Origin: Ruminococcus_G sp050944435
GTDB lineage: Bacteria > Bacillota > Clostridia > Lachnospirales > Lachnospiraceae
Reading direction: 5' to 3'
NCBI GenBank assembly: GCA_050944435.1
Contig: JBMNRB010000017.1
Coordinates: 1 to 64,000 of the forward strand
DNA length: 64,000 bases
Part shown: in pieces, positions 25,195 through 33,176 of the stretch
How the letters are laid out: every line of letters starts with the position of its first letter
Position numbering within the stretch: the first letter of the stretch is position 1
The notes under the pieces: model-generated
Told to the model about the DNA's origin: nothing
The model's database searches: none
The model's input: only the letters and a program-made list of their open reading frames with translations
Program-made: the position numbers and the translations under genes

Positions 25195-25244
25195 TTGACA
25201 CAATGTCAGAATAGTGATATAGTACATATGCTGACATAGTGTCA
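25195..25244 (+). promoter_or_regulatory. promoter and two TetR operators upstream of alcohol dehydrogenase
   Basis: TTGACA (25195-25200), 17 nt, TATAGT (25218-25223). Two palindromes of the form TGACA-NNN-TGTCA lie at 25196-25208, over the -35 box, and 25232-25244, just after the start point. Their centres are 36 bp apart. A third copy precedes the tetR gene. Confidence 0.8.
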
Positions 25245-25275
25245 GAATGTTGGATGACAGAAGGAGGAATTTTAA

Positions 25276-26445
25276 ATGCTGGGAAATTTTTCATATTGCA
25301 ACCCTACAAAACTGTATTTTGGCGATGATTCTCTGAAATATTTAAATACTGAACTGCCGAAGTATGGAAAAAATGTCGTATTAATATACGGCGGAGGCTC
25401 TATTAAGAAAAACGGAATCTATGATGAGGTTGTAGATTTTCTGAAAGCCAATGATAAAAACATAGCGGAAATTTCCGGAGTTATGCCCAATCCCACGGTG
25501 GAAAAACTCTATGAAGGTGTCGAGATTGCCCGGAATCATCGTGCAGATTTCCTGCTGGCGGTAGGCGGGGGATCTGTCTGTGATTATGCCAAAGCAGTTT
25601 CCGTTTCTGTAAACTGTGAAGAAGATCCATGGGAAAAATACTATCAACGTTTTGAAGAACCAGATTGTGAGGTTCTGCCGGTGGGGTGCGTACTGACTAT
25701 GGTTGGTACTGGATCGGAAATGAATGCCGGCGCTGTGATTACCAATCCTAAAAGCAAACAGAAAATAGGACATGTTTTTGCGGATGAAAAAATCATGCCC
25801 AGATTTGCTGTTTTGAATCCCAGATATACCCTGACTTTGCCCCATTATCAAATGGTATCCGGGATCTATGATATTTTCAATCATATCTGTGAACAGTATT
25901 TCTCCGGTGAGGATGATAATACCAGTGACTATATCAGCGAAGGTCTGATGCGTTCGGTTCTCTGTTCCAGCCGTATTGCTAATAAGAATCCGGAAGACTA
26001 TGAGGCCCGCAGCAATTTGATGTGGACGGCCACCTGGGCATTGAATACGCTGATTTCCCGCGGAAAATCCACCGACTGGATGGTTCATATGATCGGTCAG
26101 TCCGTTGGGGCTTACACGAATGCAGCCCACGGGATGACTTTGGCTGCGGTTTCGCTGCCTTATTACCGCCATATTATGTCCTGCGGTCTGCAGAAATTTA
26201 AACGGTTTGCTGTGAATGTATGGGATGTTGATCCCGAAGGCAAGAGTGACGAGCAGGTGGCAGAAGAAGGTTTGAAGGCGATGGAGAGCTGGATGCGGGA
26301 AATTAGTCTTGTCATGAGCATATCTGAACTGGGCGCCTCTGAAGAAATGGTGGAAGGAATCGCAGACGGAACGATTATTCTGCGCGGCGGCTATAAAACT
26401 TTGGAGCGCGATGAAATCGTTGAAATACTGAAAGAAAGTTTGTAA
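25276..26445 (+). CDS. iron-containing alcohol dehydrogenase
   Basis: 389 aa, YqhD/BdhA-like branch of the iron-dependent alcohol dehydrogenases, which reduce aldehydes to alcohols with NAD(P)H in the cytoplasm. G-G-G-S-I near residue 40 and G-G-G-S-V-C-D near 98-104 bind the nucleotide. The metal site is seen as D-I-F-N-H near 198-202 and H-M-I-G-Q...H-G-M near 271-290. Near-standard length. Its promoter carries two TetR-type operators, and the regulator is the next gene, so it is probably induced by an aldehyde or related ligand. Confidence 0.93.
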   Translation: MLGNFSYCNPTKLYFGDDSLKYLNTELPKYGKNVVLIYGGGSIKKNGIYDEVVDFLKANDKNIAEISGVMPNPTVEKLYEGVEIARNHRADFLLAVGGGSVCDYAKAVSVSVNCEEDPWEKYYQRFEEPDCEVLPVGCVLTMVGTGSEMNAGAVITNPKSKQKIGHVFADEKIMPRFAVLNPRYTLTLPHYQMVSGIYDIFNHICEQYFSGEDDNTSDYISEGLMRSVLCSSRIANKNPEDYEARSNLMWTATWALNTLISRGKSTDWMVHMIGQSVGAYTNAAHGMTLAAVSLPYYRHIMSCGLQKFKRFAVNVWDVDPEGKSDEQVAEEGLKAMESWMREISLVMSISELGASEEMVEGIADGTIILRGGYKTLERDEIVEILKESL

Positions 26446-26449
26446 TAAC

Positions 26450-26478
26450 TTGACCCAGTGTCAGTTAACTTCTATAAT
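26450..26478 (+). promoter_or_regulatory. tetR promoter with overlapping operator
   Basis: TTGACC (26450-26455), 17 nt, TATAAT (26473-26478). The -35 box overlaps TGACC-CAG-TGTCA (26451-26463), matching the two operators before the dehydrogenase gene apart from one base in the left arm. This indicates autoregulation. Confidence 0.8.
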
Positions 26479-26551
26479 AAATTATAGTATCGGCTGGACC
26501 GCCGCTGATTTTATGCGTAGAATTTGGCTGGCCGGGAAAGAGGGAACCGTT

Positions 26552-27193
26552 ATGGCGAAATGCCAAGAAGAATTAGCGAATGCGAGAAGCGCAAGGAAAG
26601 AGGAGATCATTAACGCCTGCGCGTCTCTTTATGAGACTATGGGGTTCAAAGATATCACAATCCGGGACATCGGAGGGAAAACCTCTTTTACCCGTACGTC
26701 TATCTATAACTATTTCCAGACAAAGGAAGAAATTTTTCTGGCTTTGCTGCAGCGGGAATACGAAGCATGGATCGATGATCTGGAAGAGATGCTCAGAAAC
26801 AGGAATTCGCTGTCTGCCGTCAAGTTTGCAGAAGAGATTGCATGTACATTGGAGAAGCGGGGATGTATGCTGAAGCTGATGTCCATGAATCTATATGATA
26901 TGGAAGGCAGCAGCCGTATGGAAAATCTGGTGTCATTTAAAATTGTGTATGCCAGTGCGATGGAGACCCTCACCAGATGTCTGGAAAAATTTTTTCCGCA
27001 TATGACGGGCGCAGACATACAGGAATTTCTCTATGCCTTTTTCCCCTTTCTGTTCGGTGTTTACCCTTATACAACAGCCACCGACAAACAAAAGGAAGCA
27101 ATGAAACTGGCACATATAAACTATCCCTGCTATTCGGTATATGAGATTACGAAATCTTTTGTTGCAAGACAGCTTCAAAGTTTTCAGCAATGA
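26552..27193 (+). CDS. TetR-family transcriptional regulator
   Basis: 213 aa. N-terminal helix-turn-helix (residues about 12-58) with F-K-D-I-T-I-R-D-I and T-S-I-Y-N-Y-F-Q-T-K-E-E-I-F, classic for TetR. The C-terminal ligand domain is all-helical. The start is ATG 26552 with AAAGAGGG upstream. The longer open frame from 26450 is excluded because it runs through the gene's own promoter. It is the likely repressor acting at the three TGACA-NNN-TGTCA type sites, controlling the dehydrogenase and itself. A terminator follows, facing the convergent hemolysin III gene. Confidence 0.9.
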   Translation: MAKCQEELANARSARKEEIINACASLYETMGFKDITIRDIGGKTSFTRTSIYNYFQTKEEIFLALLQREYEAWIDDLEEMLRNRNSLSAVKFAEEIACTLEKRGCMLKLMSMNLYDMEGSSRMENLVSFKIVYASAMETLTRCLEKFFPHMTGADIQEFLYAFFPFLFGVYPYTTATDKQKEAMKLAHINYPCYSVYEITKSFVARQLQSFQQ

Positions 27194-27210
27194 ATGTTAA
27201 ATGCATAATA

Positions 27211-27249
27211 AAACGGGTCAATCTGCTCTGTGCAGGATGACCCGTTTTT
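27211..27249. terminator. bidirectional terminator
   Basis: AAACGGGTCA / TGACCCGTTT outer stem with an inner CTGC / GCAG pair, flanked by A and T runs. It serves the convergent tetR and hemolysin III genes. Confidence 0.85.
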
Positions 27250-27295
27250 GAAAAATACAGAGTTTATCCCTCTGACAGGATTATTCCGGCTGAAT

Positions 27296-27964
27296 TCAGA
27301 CAGGCATGGGAGCTACGAAAAAATACATCACAATAAAGTGGCAGATACTCCCGCCCATGACAAACAGATGGAAAATCTCATGGGAGCCGAAATTTTTATG
27401 TTTGGAATTGAAAATTGGCAGTTTCAGCGCGTAAATAATCCCTCCTATGGTGTATATGATGCCTCCTGCCAGCAGCCAGCCAAACGCCGGTTTCGATAGA
27501 GCGTGGAAGATCTGGGAAAATGCCAGTACGCAAAGCCAGCCCATGCCGATATAAATGACAGAAGAAAACCATTTGGGGCAGGTGATCCACAGCGCCTTGA
27601 TTAAAATGCCGATTAAAGCAACGGCCCATACAAGAGCGCAGAGAATGGTTCCGGTTTTTCCCTGAAGTACGATAAGACATACCGGCGTGTAACTTCCGGC
27701 GATCAGGATGAAAATCATCATGTGATCTAGTTTCCTGAGCCGTTTATTCACATTTTCATTTACATCCAGAGAGTGATAAACAGTGCTGGCGGCATATAAT
27801 AATATCATGCTTAAAATGAAAATGGAAAGTGCAATTACATGAAGCACATCAGGTACTCTCGCAGCTTTTATCAATAGCGGTGCGGCGCCCAGAATTGCCA
27901 GGATCATGGCAATAAAATGGGTAACTGCGCTTCCGGGATCTTTAGGTTTCCAAGGCTTTTTCAT
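27296..27964 (-). CDS. hemolysin III family (PAQR-like) membrane protein
   Basis: 222 aa with seven hydrophobic helices. The family metal site is present: S-T-V-Y-H near residue 62-66, D near the H-M-M loop (L-D-H-M-M-I-F near 80), and H...H near the C-terminus (H-E-I-F-H-L-F-V). These mark the YqfA/hemolysin III branch of the PAQR superfamily, whose bacterial role is unclear; haemolysis has rarely been shown. Start ATG 27964 with GAAGGAG. A GTG nine bases upstream overlaps this site. Two palindromes sit at the promoter. Confidence 0.9.
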   Translation of the reverse strand: MKKPWKPKDPGSAVTHFIAMILAILGAAPLLIKAARVPDVLHVIALSIFILSMILLYAASTVYHSLDVNENVNKRLRKLDHMMIFILIAGSYTPVCLIVLQGKTGTILCALVWAVALIGILIKALWITCPKWFSSVIYIGMGWLCVLAFSQIFHALSKPAFGWLLAGGIIYTIGGIIYALKLPIFNSKHKNFGSHEIFHLFVMGGSICHFIVMYFFVAPMPV

Positions 27965-27987
27965 AATAATCACTCCTTCGACAAGAT

Positions 27988-28048
27988 GTAGTTTTCAAAA
28001 CTACTTGTTGATATAGTATATACTACATCCGAAGTTTTTAAAAGTCAA
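27988..28048 (-). promoter_or_regulatory. promoter and palindromes upstream of hemolysin III gene
   Basis: Minus strand: TTGACT (28043-28048), 17 nt, TAGTAT (28020-28025). A perfect palindrome TAGTATATACTA (28014-28025) covers the -10 box. A second, GTAGTTTT-C-AAAACTAC (27988-28004), lies in the leader and extends to a hairpin with ACAA / TTGT. The shared TAGT...ACTA arms suggest two sites for one repressor. Confidence 0.5.
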
Positions 28049-28059
28049 CAACGAAAAAA

Positions 28060-28110
28060 TAAATAAAATATAAAAATCCGGAGATATCTATTTTATGATA
28101 ACTCCGGATT
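28060..28110 (-). terminator. terminator of S1 protein gene
   Basis: AATCCGGAG / CTCCGGATT perfect stem (28075-28110), followed on the minus strand by TTTATATTTTATTT. Confidence 0.75.
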
Positions 28111-28132
28111 ACAATTTCTTTTTATCCTGATT

Positions 28133-29050
28133 TTACAATTTTATATTGGAAAATAAAGATCCCAGATTAGTAGTAGCTTCTCCCGCCTTGGGAAGTTCAA
28201 AGGTTTCTTCTGTAACCTCTTTAGCGGACACATCGGCCAGTGCCTTCATGCTGAGGCTGAGTTTTCCGTCTTTGATGGCGATAACTTTTACTTTCACTCT
28301 GTCCCCGACTTTCAGAACGGCATCTGGAGTTTTGATCCGTTTTTCGCTGATCTGTGATACGTGGACCAGACCGGAAAGACCGTTGCCAAGGTTGATAAAA
28401 GCGCCGTAGGGTTTAATCGTCTCCACAGTTCCCTCTGTGACAAGGCCCACTTCCACATTGGAAATTTTTTTGCGGCGTTCTTCCTGGGCTTTTTCCCTGA
28501 GAATCTCCCGGGCGGATAAAATCAGACGCCCTTTTTCTTTATCCAGGTCAATCACCTGAACCTGAAGGGATTGATTCAGATAAGGATTTGTATCTTCTAC
28601 GTATTCCAAAGAAAGTTTAGAGGCGGGAATGAAACCGCGGACGCCTTCCACGTAAGCGATGACTCCCCCGTTAACGATGCCTTTCACCGTTACATCGATG
28701 ACAGTTTTTTCTTCCTGAAGCTGTTTTAATTTTTCCCAGGCGAGCACATCGTTGGCTTCTACTCTGGAAAGAAGGATATTTCCCTGTCCGTCGTCGGTTT
28801 TGACGACGGTGGCCGTCACCTCATCACCGGGATGTACCATATCTTTGGCGATGAAGCCTGGTTCACGGCTATAGTTTTCTACGGGAATAATGCCTTCAGC
28901 GTAATATTGAAGATCCAGGGTAATTTCCTTTTCTGTAACGGAAATAACAGTCCCTGTTATCATATCTCCTTCAGCAATTTTTTTGAAAGAATCATTTAAT
29001 TCTTTTTCAAAATCTGCCATTGCAGGCGTCTTGTTTGATTCGTTGTCCAT
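28133..29050 (-). CDS. S1 RNA-binding domain protein (RpsA-like)
   Basis: 305 aa with three recognisable S1 OB-fold repeats, at about residues 18-85, 105-175 and 190-265. The third is the most canonical (G-x-V-x-x-I-K-P-Y-G-A-F-I then G-L-V-H-V-S-Q-I). Firmicutes S1-like proteins are shorter than the six-repeat E. coli S1 and bind single-stranded mRNA, and their role in translation initiation is uncertain. AGGAGG ribosome site seven to ten bases before the ATG. It is divergent from the diphosphatase gene. Confidence 0.9.
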   Translation of the reverse strand: MDNESNKTPAMADFEKELNDSFKKIAEGDMITGTVISVTEKEITLDLQYYAEGIIPVENYSREPGFIAKDMVHPGDEVTATVVKTDDGQGNILLSRVEANDVLAWEKLKQLQEEKTVIDVTVKGIVNGGVIAYVEGVRGFIPASKLSLEYVEDTNPYLNQSLQVQVIDLDKEKGRLILSAREILREKAQEERRKKISNVEVGLVTEGTVETIKPYGAFINLGNGLSGLVHVSQISEKRIKTPDAVLKVGDRVKVKVIAIKDGKLSLSMKALADVSAKEVTEETFELPKAGEATTNLGSLFSNIKL

Positions 29051-29122
29051 AATTTGATTGTCCTCCTTGCCATATGTAATTATAATAATTGTTTTCTGAT
29101 ATTATATCATAAAATGATTACA

Positions 29123-29152
29123 TTGACCAATTTCTGACGGATATGGTACTAT
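29123..29152 (+). promoter_or_regulatory. promoter of diphosphatase/flavin reductase genes
   Basis: TTGACC (29123-29128), 18 nt, TACTAT (29147-29152), 30 bases before the TTG start. Confidence 0.55.
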
Positions 29153-29181
29153 AGAAATAAAGAAGGGAGTGAAAAAGTGCG

Positions 29182-30834
29182 TTGGATAATAAACAGACAA
29201 TTTATGTAATAGGCCATAAGAATCCGGATACGGATTCTATTTGTTCTGCAATTGCATATGCTGATATAAAAAATCGTACGGAAGAAGGTACTTTTCTTCC
29301 CATGCGTGCGGGCCAGATCAATGAAGAAACAGAATACGTGTTAAAGAGATTTCATATTCCTGCGCCGGTGTATCTGGAAGACATCGGCACCCAGGTAAAG
29401 GATATGGATATTCACAAAACTCAGGGAGCGAGGAGCGATATCTCGGTAAAGGAAGCATTTAATCTAATGACAGAAAATGGGGCAGTGACGCTTCCAATTA
29501 CAGATGAAGAAAATAATCTGGAAGGGTTGATTACCATCGGCGATATTGCCAGATCCTATATGGATGCCTATGATAATCGGGTTGTTGCCGCTGCAAAAAC
29601 TCAGTACCGGAATATAGCCAGTACCTTAAACGGCGAGATTCTGGTAGGCGACGGTGAAGATTACATGGATAAGGGCAAAGTGATTATCGGAGCTGCCAAT
29701 CCGGACAAAATGGAAGAATTTATTGATGAAGGAGATCTGGTAATCCTGGGCAACCGGATGGAAGATCATCTCTGTGCCGTGGAGCAGAAGGCTGCCTGTA
29801 TTATCGTGGGACTGGGAGCCAAAGTGTCTTCCGTAATTCAGAAATTTGCCCGGGAAAACGGCTGTACAGTTATCGCGACGCCATACGATACATTGACGAT
29901 TGCAAAACTGATTAATCAGAGTATTCCTGTGCGGCATCTGATGAAAACCAAGAATCTGATTACTTTCCGGATGGATGACTTTACCGATGATATCCGGGAA
30001 ATCATGGGAAAGAACCGCCACAGAGATTTTCCCGTTCTGGATAAGCAGGGAAAGTATCAGGGGACGGTTTCCAGGCGGAATCTGCTGAATATCAGTAAAA
30101 AGAAAGTGATTTTGGTGGATCACAATGAGAAATCACAGGCGGTAGATAATATCAAAGAGGCGGATATTCTGGAAATAATCGATCATCACCGCATCGGCTC
30201 CCTTCAGACTATGCAGCCGGTGGTATTCCGGAATCAGCCGGTGGGCTGTACGGCGACGATTATTTATCAGATATATCAGGAAAAAAACCTGGATGTTCCG
30301 CCGGATATAGCAGGACTTTTGTGTGCGGCGATTATATCGGATACCCTGATGTTTCGTTCTCCCACCTGCACGTTTGTAGACAAAATGGCAGGACAGGAGC
30401 TGGCAAAAATCGCCGGAATTCAGGTGGAGGATTTTGCTGCGGAAATGTTCCGCGCGGGAAGCGATCTGCAGAGCAAATCGCCGGAGGAAATTTTCTATCA
30501 GGATTTTAAAAAATTCATCATTGACGACGTTACTTTTGGAGTGGGGCAGATTAATTCCATGTCAGGCGAGGAACTGCAGCATATTAAGGAGAGGCTGCAG
30601 CCGTATATAGAGCATGAATGCGGAAAAAACGGCATTCAGATGGTGTTCTTTATGCTGACCAATATTGTGGAAGAGTCCACCGAACTGCTCTTTTATGGAG
30701 AAGGAGCCAGACATATGGTTTCCCAGGCTTTCGAAGATATGAAAATTCTGGATGGTTCCTGCCGCCTGCCAGGGGTGGTTTCCAGAAAAAAACAGTTGAT
30801 ACCTGCATTTATGCGAGCGCTGGAGGAGGTGTAG
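29182..30834 (+). CDS. manganese-dependent inorganic diphosphatase with CBS and DRTGG domains
   Basis: 550-aa family II pyrophosphatase, which hydrolyses diphosphate to two phosphates. The DHH domain starts with G-H-K-N-P-D-T-D-S (11-19). CBS motifs lie near 75-125 and 250-305 and flank a DRTGG domain. The active site resumes with V-D-H-N-E and the D-H-H motif near 310-335, and a DHHA2 domain closes the protein. CBS-containing pyrophosphatases are known to be inhibited or activated by adenine nucleotides. The start is TTG 29182 after AGAAGGGAG. The flavin reductase begins three bases after its stop. Confidence 0.92.
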   Translation: MDNKQTIYVIGHKNPDTDSICSAIAYADIKNRTEEGTFLPMRAGQINEETEYVLKRFHIPAPVYLEDIGTQVKDMDIHKTQGARSDISVKEAFNLMTENGAVTLPITDEENNLEGLITIGDIARSYMDAYDNRVVAAAKTQYRNIASTLNGEILVGDGEDYMDKGKVIIGAANPDKMEEFIDEGDLVILGNRMEDHLCAVEQKAACIIVGLGAKVSSVIQKFARENGCTVIATPYDTLTIAKLINQSIPVRHLMKTKNLITFRMDDFTDDIREIMGKNRHRDFPVLDKQGKYQGTVSRRNLLNISKKKVILVDHNEKSQAVDNIKEADILEIIDHHRIGSLQTMQPVVFRNQPVGCTATIIYQIYQEKNLDVPPDIAGLLCAAIISDTLMFRSPTCTFVDKMAGQELAKIAGIQVEDFAAEMFRAGSDLQSKSPEEIFYQDFKKFIIDDVTFGVGQINSMSGEELQHIKERLQPYIEHECGKNGIQMVFFMLTNIVEESTELLFYGEGARHMVSQAFEDMKILDGSCRLPGVVSRKKQLIPAFMRALEEV

Positions 30835-30837
30835 TAT

Positions 30838-31404
30838 ATGCCGAAGCAGCAGTGGAAACCGGGAAATATGCTGTATCCCCTGCCGGCGGTTATGGTCAGT
30901 GTTACGGATGGAAAGGGAAAGGATAACATTATCACAGTTGCCTGGGCAGGTACGGTGTGTACCAATCCGCCCATGGTATCCATCTCAGTGAAACCGGAGA
31001 GGTATTCTTATAAAATGCTGAAAGAAACCGGGGAATTTGTAATTAATCTTACCACGGAATCTTTGGCCTATGCCGTTGATTACTGCGGCGTGCGCTCCGG
31101 ACGCGACAGGGATAAGTTTGCTGATATGAAGCTTCATAAAGAAAAAGCATCCCTGGTGCAGGCGCCCATGATTCAGGAATCACCGGTCAATCTGGAATGT
31201 AAAGTAAAATCGGTTCAGGAACTGGGTTCTCACCATATGTTTCTGGCGGAAGTTGTGGCAGTTCACGCCGATGAAGCCTTTATGGATAAGAAGAACAAAT
31301 TTGAACTTTCCAAAGCCAGGCCGATGGTATATTCTCATGGAGCCTATTTTGGCCTTGGGAAATTTTTAGGTACATTTGGGTACAGCGTGAAAAAGAAGAA
31401 ATAG
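30838..31404 (+). CDS. flavin reductase family protein (FMN-binding split barrel)
   Basis: 188 aa. P-L-P-A-V-M-V-S-V-T near residue 13, A-W-A-G-T-V-C-T-N-P-P-M near 38 and S-V-K-P-E-R-Y-S are hallmarks of the flavin-reductase/FMN-binding split-barrel family. The C-terminal C-K-V...L-G-S-H-H-M-F-L-A-E-V region is also conserved. It probably binds FMN and uses NAD(P)H or ferredoxin; the substrate is unknown. It starts three bases after the diphosphatase stop with GGAGGAGGTG, so the two are co-transcribed. The functional link between them is not obvious. Confidence 0.88.
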   Translation: MPKQQWKPGNMLYPLPAVMVSVTDGKGKDNIITVAWAGTVCTNPPMVSISVKPERYSYKMLKETGEFVINLTTESLAYAVDYCGVRSGRDRDKFADMKLHKEKASLVQAPMIQESPVNLECKVKSVQELGSHHMFLAEVVAVHADEAFMDKKNKFELSKARPMVYSHGAYFGLGKFLGTFGYSVKKKK

Positions 31405-31516
31405 GAAAATTTGAAAGATGAACCGTTGAAAACTTCATTTTTTGTTCAAAATGACAGGTTTTAGGTGTGAATATGAATTTTTTCACCGAAAAAAAGTCAA
31501 AATTTTGAAGTTTTCC

Positions 31517-31545
31517 TTGTGCACAGAGACATCTCATGGTATAAT
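31517..31545 (+). promoter_or_regulatory. gdhA promoter
   Basis: TTGTGC (31517-31522), 17 nt, TATAAT (31540-31545) with a TGG extension. The start point is predicted near 31552. Confidence 0.7.
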
Positions 31546-31574
31546 GCCTTTGGACAAAAGGGTTCTGTGAAAGA

Positions 31575-31600
31575 AGAGTACGCTTTTGCGTACTCTTTTT
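31575..31600 (+). terminator. intrinsic terminator in the gdhA leader (candidate attenuator)
   Basis: AGAGTACGC-TTTT-GCGTACTCT (31575-31596) followed by TTTT. It lies between the promoter and the gdhA ribosome site, so most transcripts from that promoter should end after about 50 nt unless the hairpin is disrupted. No earlier gene on this strand needs a terminator here. Confidence 0.7.
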
Positions 31601-31633
31601 CGTGAGAAAAAAGAATATTCAGGAGGTAGAAAC

Positions 31634-32968
31634 ATGTCATATGTAGATGAAGTCTATGAGTCAGTCGTAGCAAAAAACCCGGGCCAGCCGGAATTCCATC
31701 AGGCGGTAAAAGAAGTTTTGGATTCTCTGCGCCCTGTTATCGATGCCAATGAGCAGCTTTACAGAAAAGAAGCGCTTTTGGAAAGAATCGTTGAGCCGGA
31801 ACGTCAGATTAAATTCAGAGTTCCGTGGGTTGATGACAAGGGACAGGTTCAGGTAAACGTAGGTTATCGTGTACAGTTTAACAGCGCCATCGGACCGTAC
31901 AAGGGAGGACTTCGTCTTCATCCGTCTGTAAATATCGGTATCATTAAATTCCTTGGATTTGAACAGATTTTCAAAAACTCTCTTACCGGACTGCCCATCG
32001 GCGGTGCAAAGGGAGGATCTGATTTCGATCCCAAAGGAAAATCAGACAGAGAGGTTATGGCATTCTGCCAGAGCTTTATGACAGAACTTTATAAATATAT
32101 CGGACCGGACACTGATGTTCCGGCAGGTGATATCGGAACAGGTGCCAGAGAGATTGGTTATATGTTCGGACAGTATAAAAAGATCCGCAGCGCATACGAA
32201 GGCGTTCTGACAGGAAAGGGCCTTACTTTCGGCGGTTCTCTGGCAAGAACAGAGGCAACGGGATACGGACTTCTGTATCTGACAGAAGAGCTTCTGAAAC
32301 TGAACGGAATTGAACTGGCCGGCAAGACATGTCTGGTTTCCGGATCAGGAAATGTAGCTATCTATGCAATTGAAAAAGCACATCAGTTGGGCGCTAAAGT
32401 GGTAACCTGCTCTGATTCCAACGGATGGGTATACGATCCGGAAGGAATTGATGTGGCAGCTCTGAAAGAGATTAAAGAAGTTAATCGTGCAAGACTGACA
32501 GAGTACAAAAAATATCGTCCGAATTCTGAGTATCATGAAGGAAGAGGCGTTTGGGCAGTTAAAGCAGATATTGCTCTTCCCTGTGCAACACAGAACGAAC
32601 TGCATCTGGATGATGCAAAACAGTTGGTTGCCAATGGATGCCTTGCAGTTTGCGAAGGCGCCAATATGCCTACGACTCTGGAAGCAACCCAGTATCTGCA
32701 GGAGCATAAAGTAATCTTTGCTCCGGGTAAAGCAGCCAATGCAGGCGGCGTTGCCACATCTGCTCTGGAAATGTCTCAGAACAGCGAACGTTTAAGCTGG
32801 ACATTCGAAGAAGTAGATGCAAAACTGAAAGACATCATGGTTAATATTACACATAATATGGATGATGCTGCAAAACGTTACGGATTTGAAGGAAACTACG
32901 TAGTGGGAGCTAATATTGCAGGATTTGAAAAAGTTGCCAATGCAATGCTGGCTCAGGGTATCGTTTAA
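31634..32968 (+). CDS. gdhA: NADP-type glutamate dehydrogenase
   Basis: 444-aa enzyme interconverting 2-oxoglutarate plus ammonia and glutamate. The length fits the hexameric bacterial family. Conserved stretches are G-P-Y-K-G-G-L-R near residue 88, P-I-G-G-A-K-G-G-S-D (catalytic lysine) near 121-130, and P-A-G-D-I-G-T-G near 164. The nucleotide motif G-S-G-N-V-A is near 236. Start ATG 31634 with AGGAGG. A longer in-frame start at 31586 lies in the terminator stem of the leader and is rejected. Strong terminator downstream. Confidence 0.96.
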   Translation: MSYVDEVYESVVAKNPGQPEFHQAVKEVLDSLRPVIDANEQLYRKEALLERIVEPERQIKFRVPWVDDKGQVQVNVGYRVQFNSAIGPYKGGLRLHPSVNIGIIKFLGFEQIFKNSLTGLPIGGAKGGSDFDPKGKSDREVMAFCQSFMTELYKYIGPDTDVPAGDIGTGAREIGYMFGQYKKIRSAYEGVLTGKGLTFGGSLARTEATGYGLLYLTEELLKLNGIELAGKTCLVSGSGNVAIYAIEKAHQLGAKVVTCSDSNGWVYDPEGIDVAALKEIKEVNRARLTEYKKYRPNSEYHEGRGVWAVKADIALPCATQNELHLDDAKQLVANGCLAVCEGANMPTTLEATQYLQEHKVIFAPGKAANAGGVATSALEMSQNSERLSWTFEEVDAKLKDIMVNITHNMDDAAKRYGFEGNYVVGANIAGFEKVANAMLAQGIV

Positions 32969-32999
32969 TTAATATTGTTAAGTATTATATCGCAACAGC

Positions 33000-33042
33000 C
33001 AGGGTGCTGCAGAAAGTATATTTCTGCAGCACCCTGTTTTTT
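33000..33042 (+). terminator. terminator after gdhA
   Basis: 16-bp perfect stem starting CAGGGTGCTGC, 5-nt loop, then TTTTTT. Confidence 0.95.
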
Positions 33043-33103
33043 GTAGTTTATAACAAAAAAAGAATAATAATATTGGTGATAAAGCTGAAAAATTATTCAG
33101 TTA

Positions 33104-33157
33104 TTGACATGTTTTTATTGAATACATATAATGAAATTAAATTGAAACGGGTTTCAA
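33104..33157 (+). promoter_or_regulatory. rbs operon promoter and LacI-type operator
   Basis: Perfect sigma-A consensus TTGACA (33104-33109), 17 nt, TATAAT (33127-33132). The palindrome TTGAAAC-GG-GTTTCAA (33142-33157) covers about +4 to +19. It is a classic LacI/GalR-type operator for the product of the first gene, rbsR. Confidence 0.9.
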
Positions 33158-33176
33158 AAAGAGCGGAAGGAGAATT

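Noticed and set aside
26450..26551. TetR gene starting at 26450
   Set aside because: The first 34 codons would overlap a consensus promoter and an operator. ATG 26552 begins the normal helix-turn-helix N-terminus.
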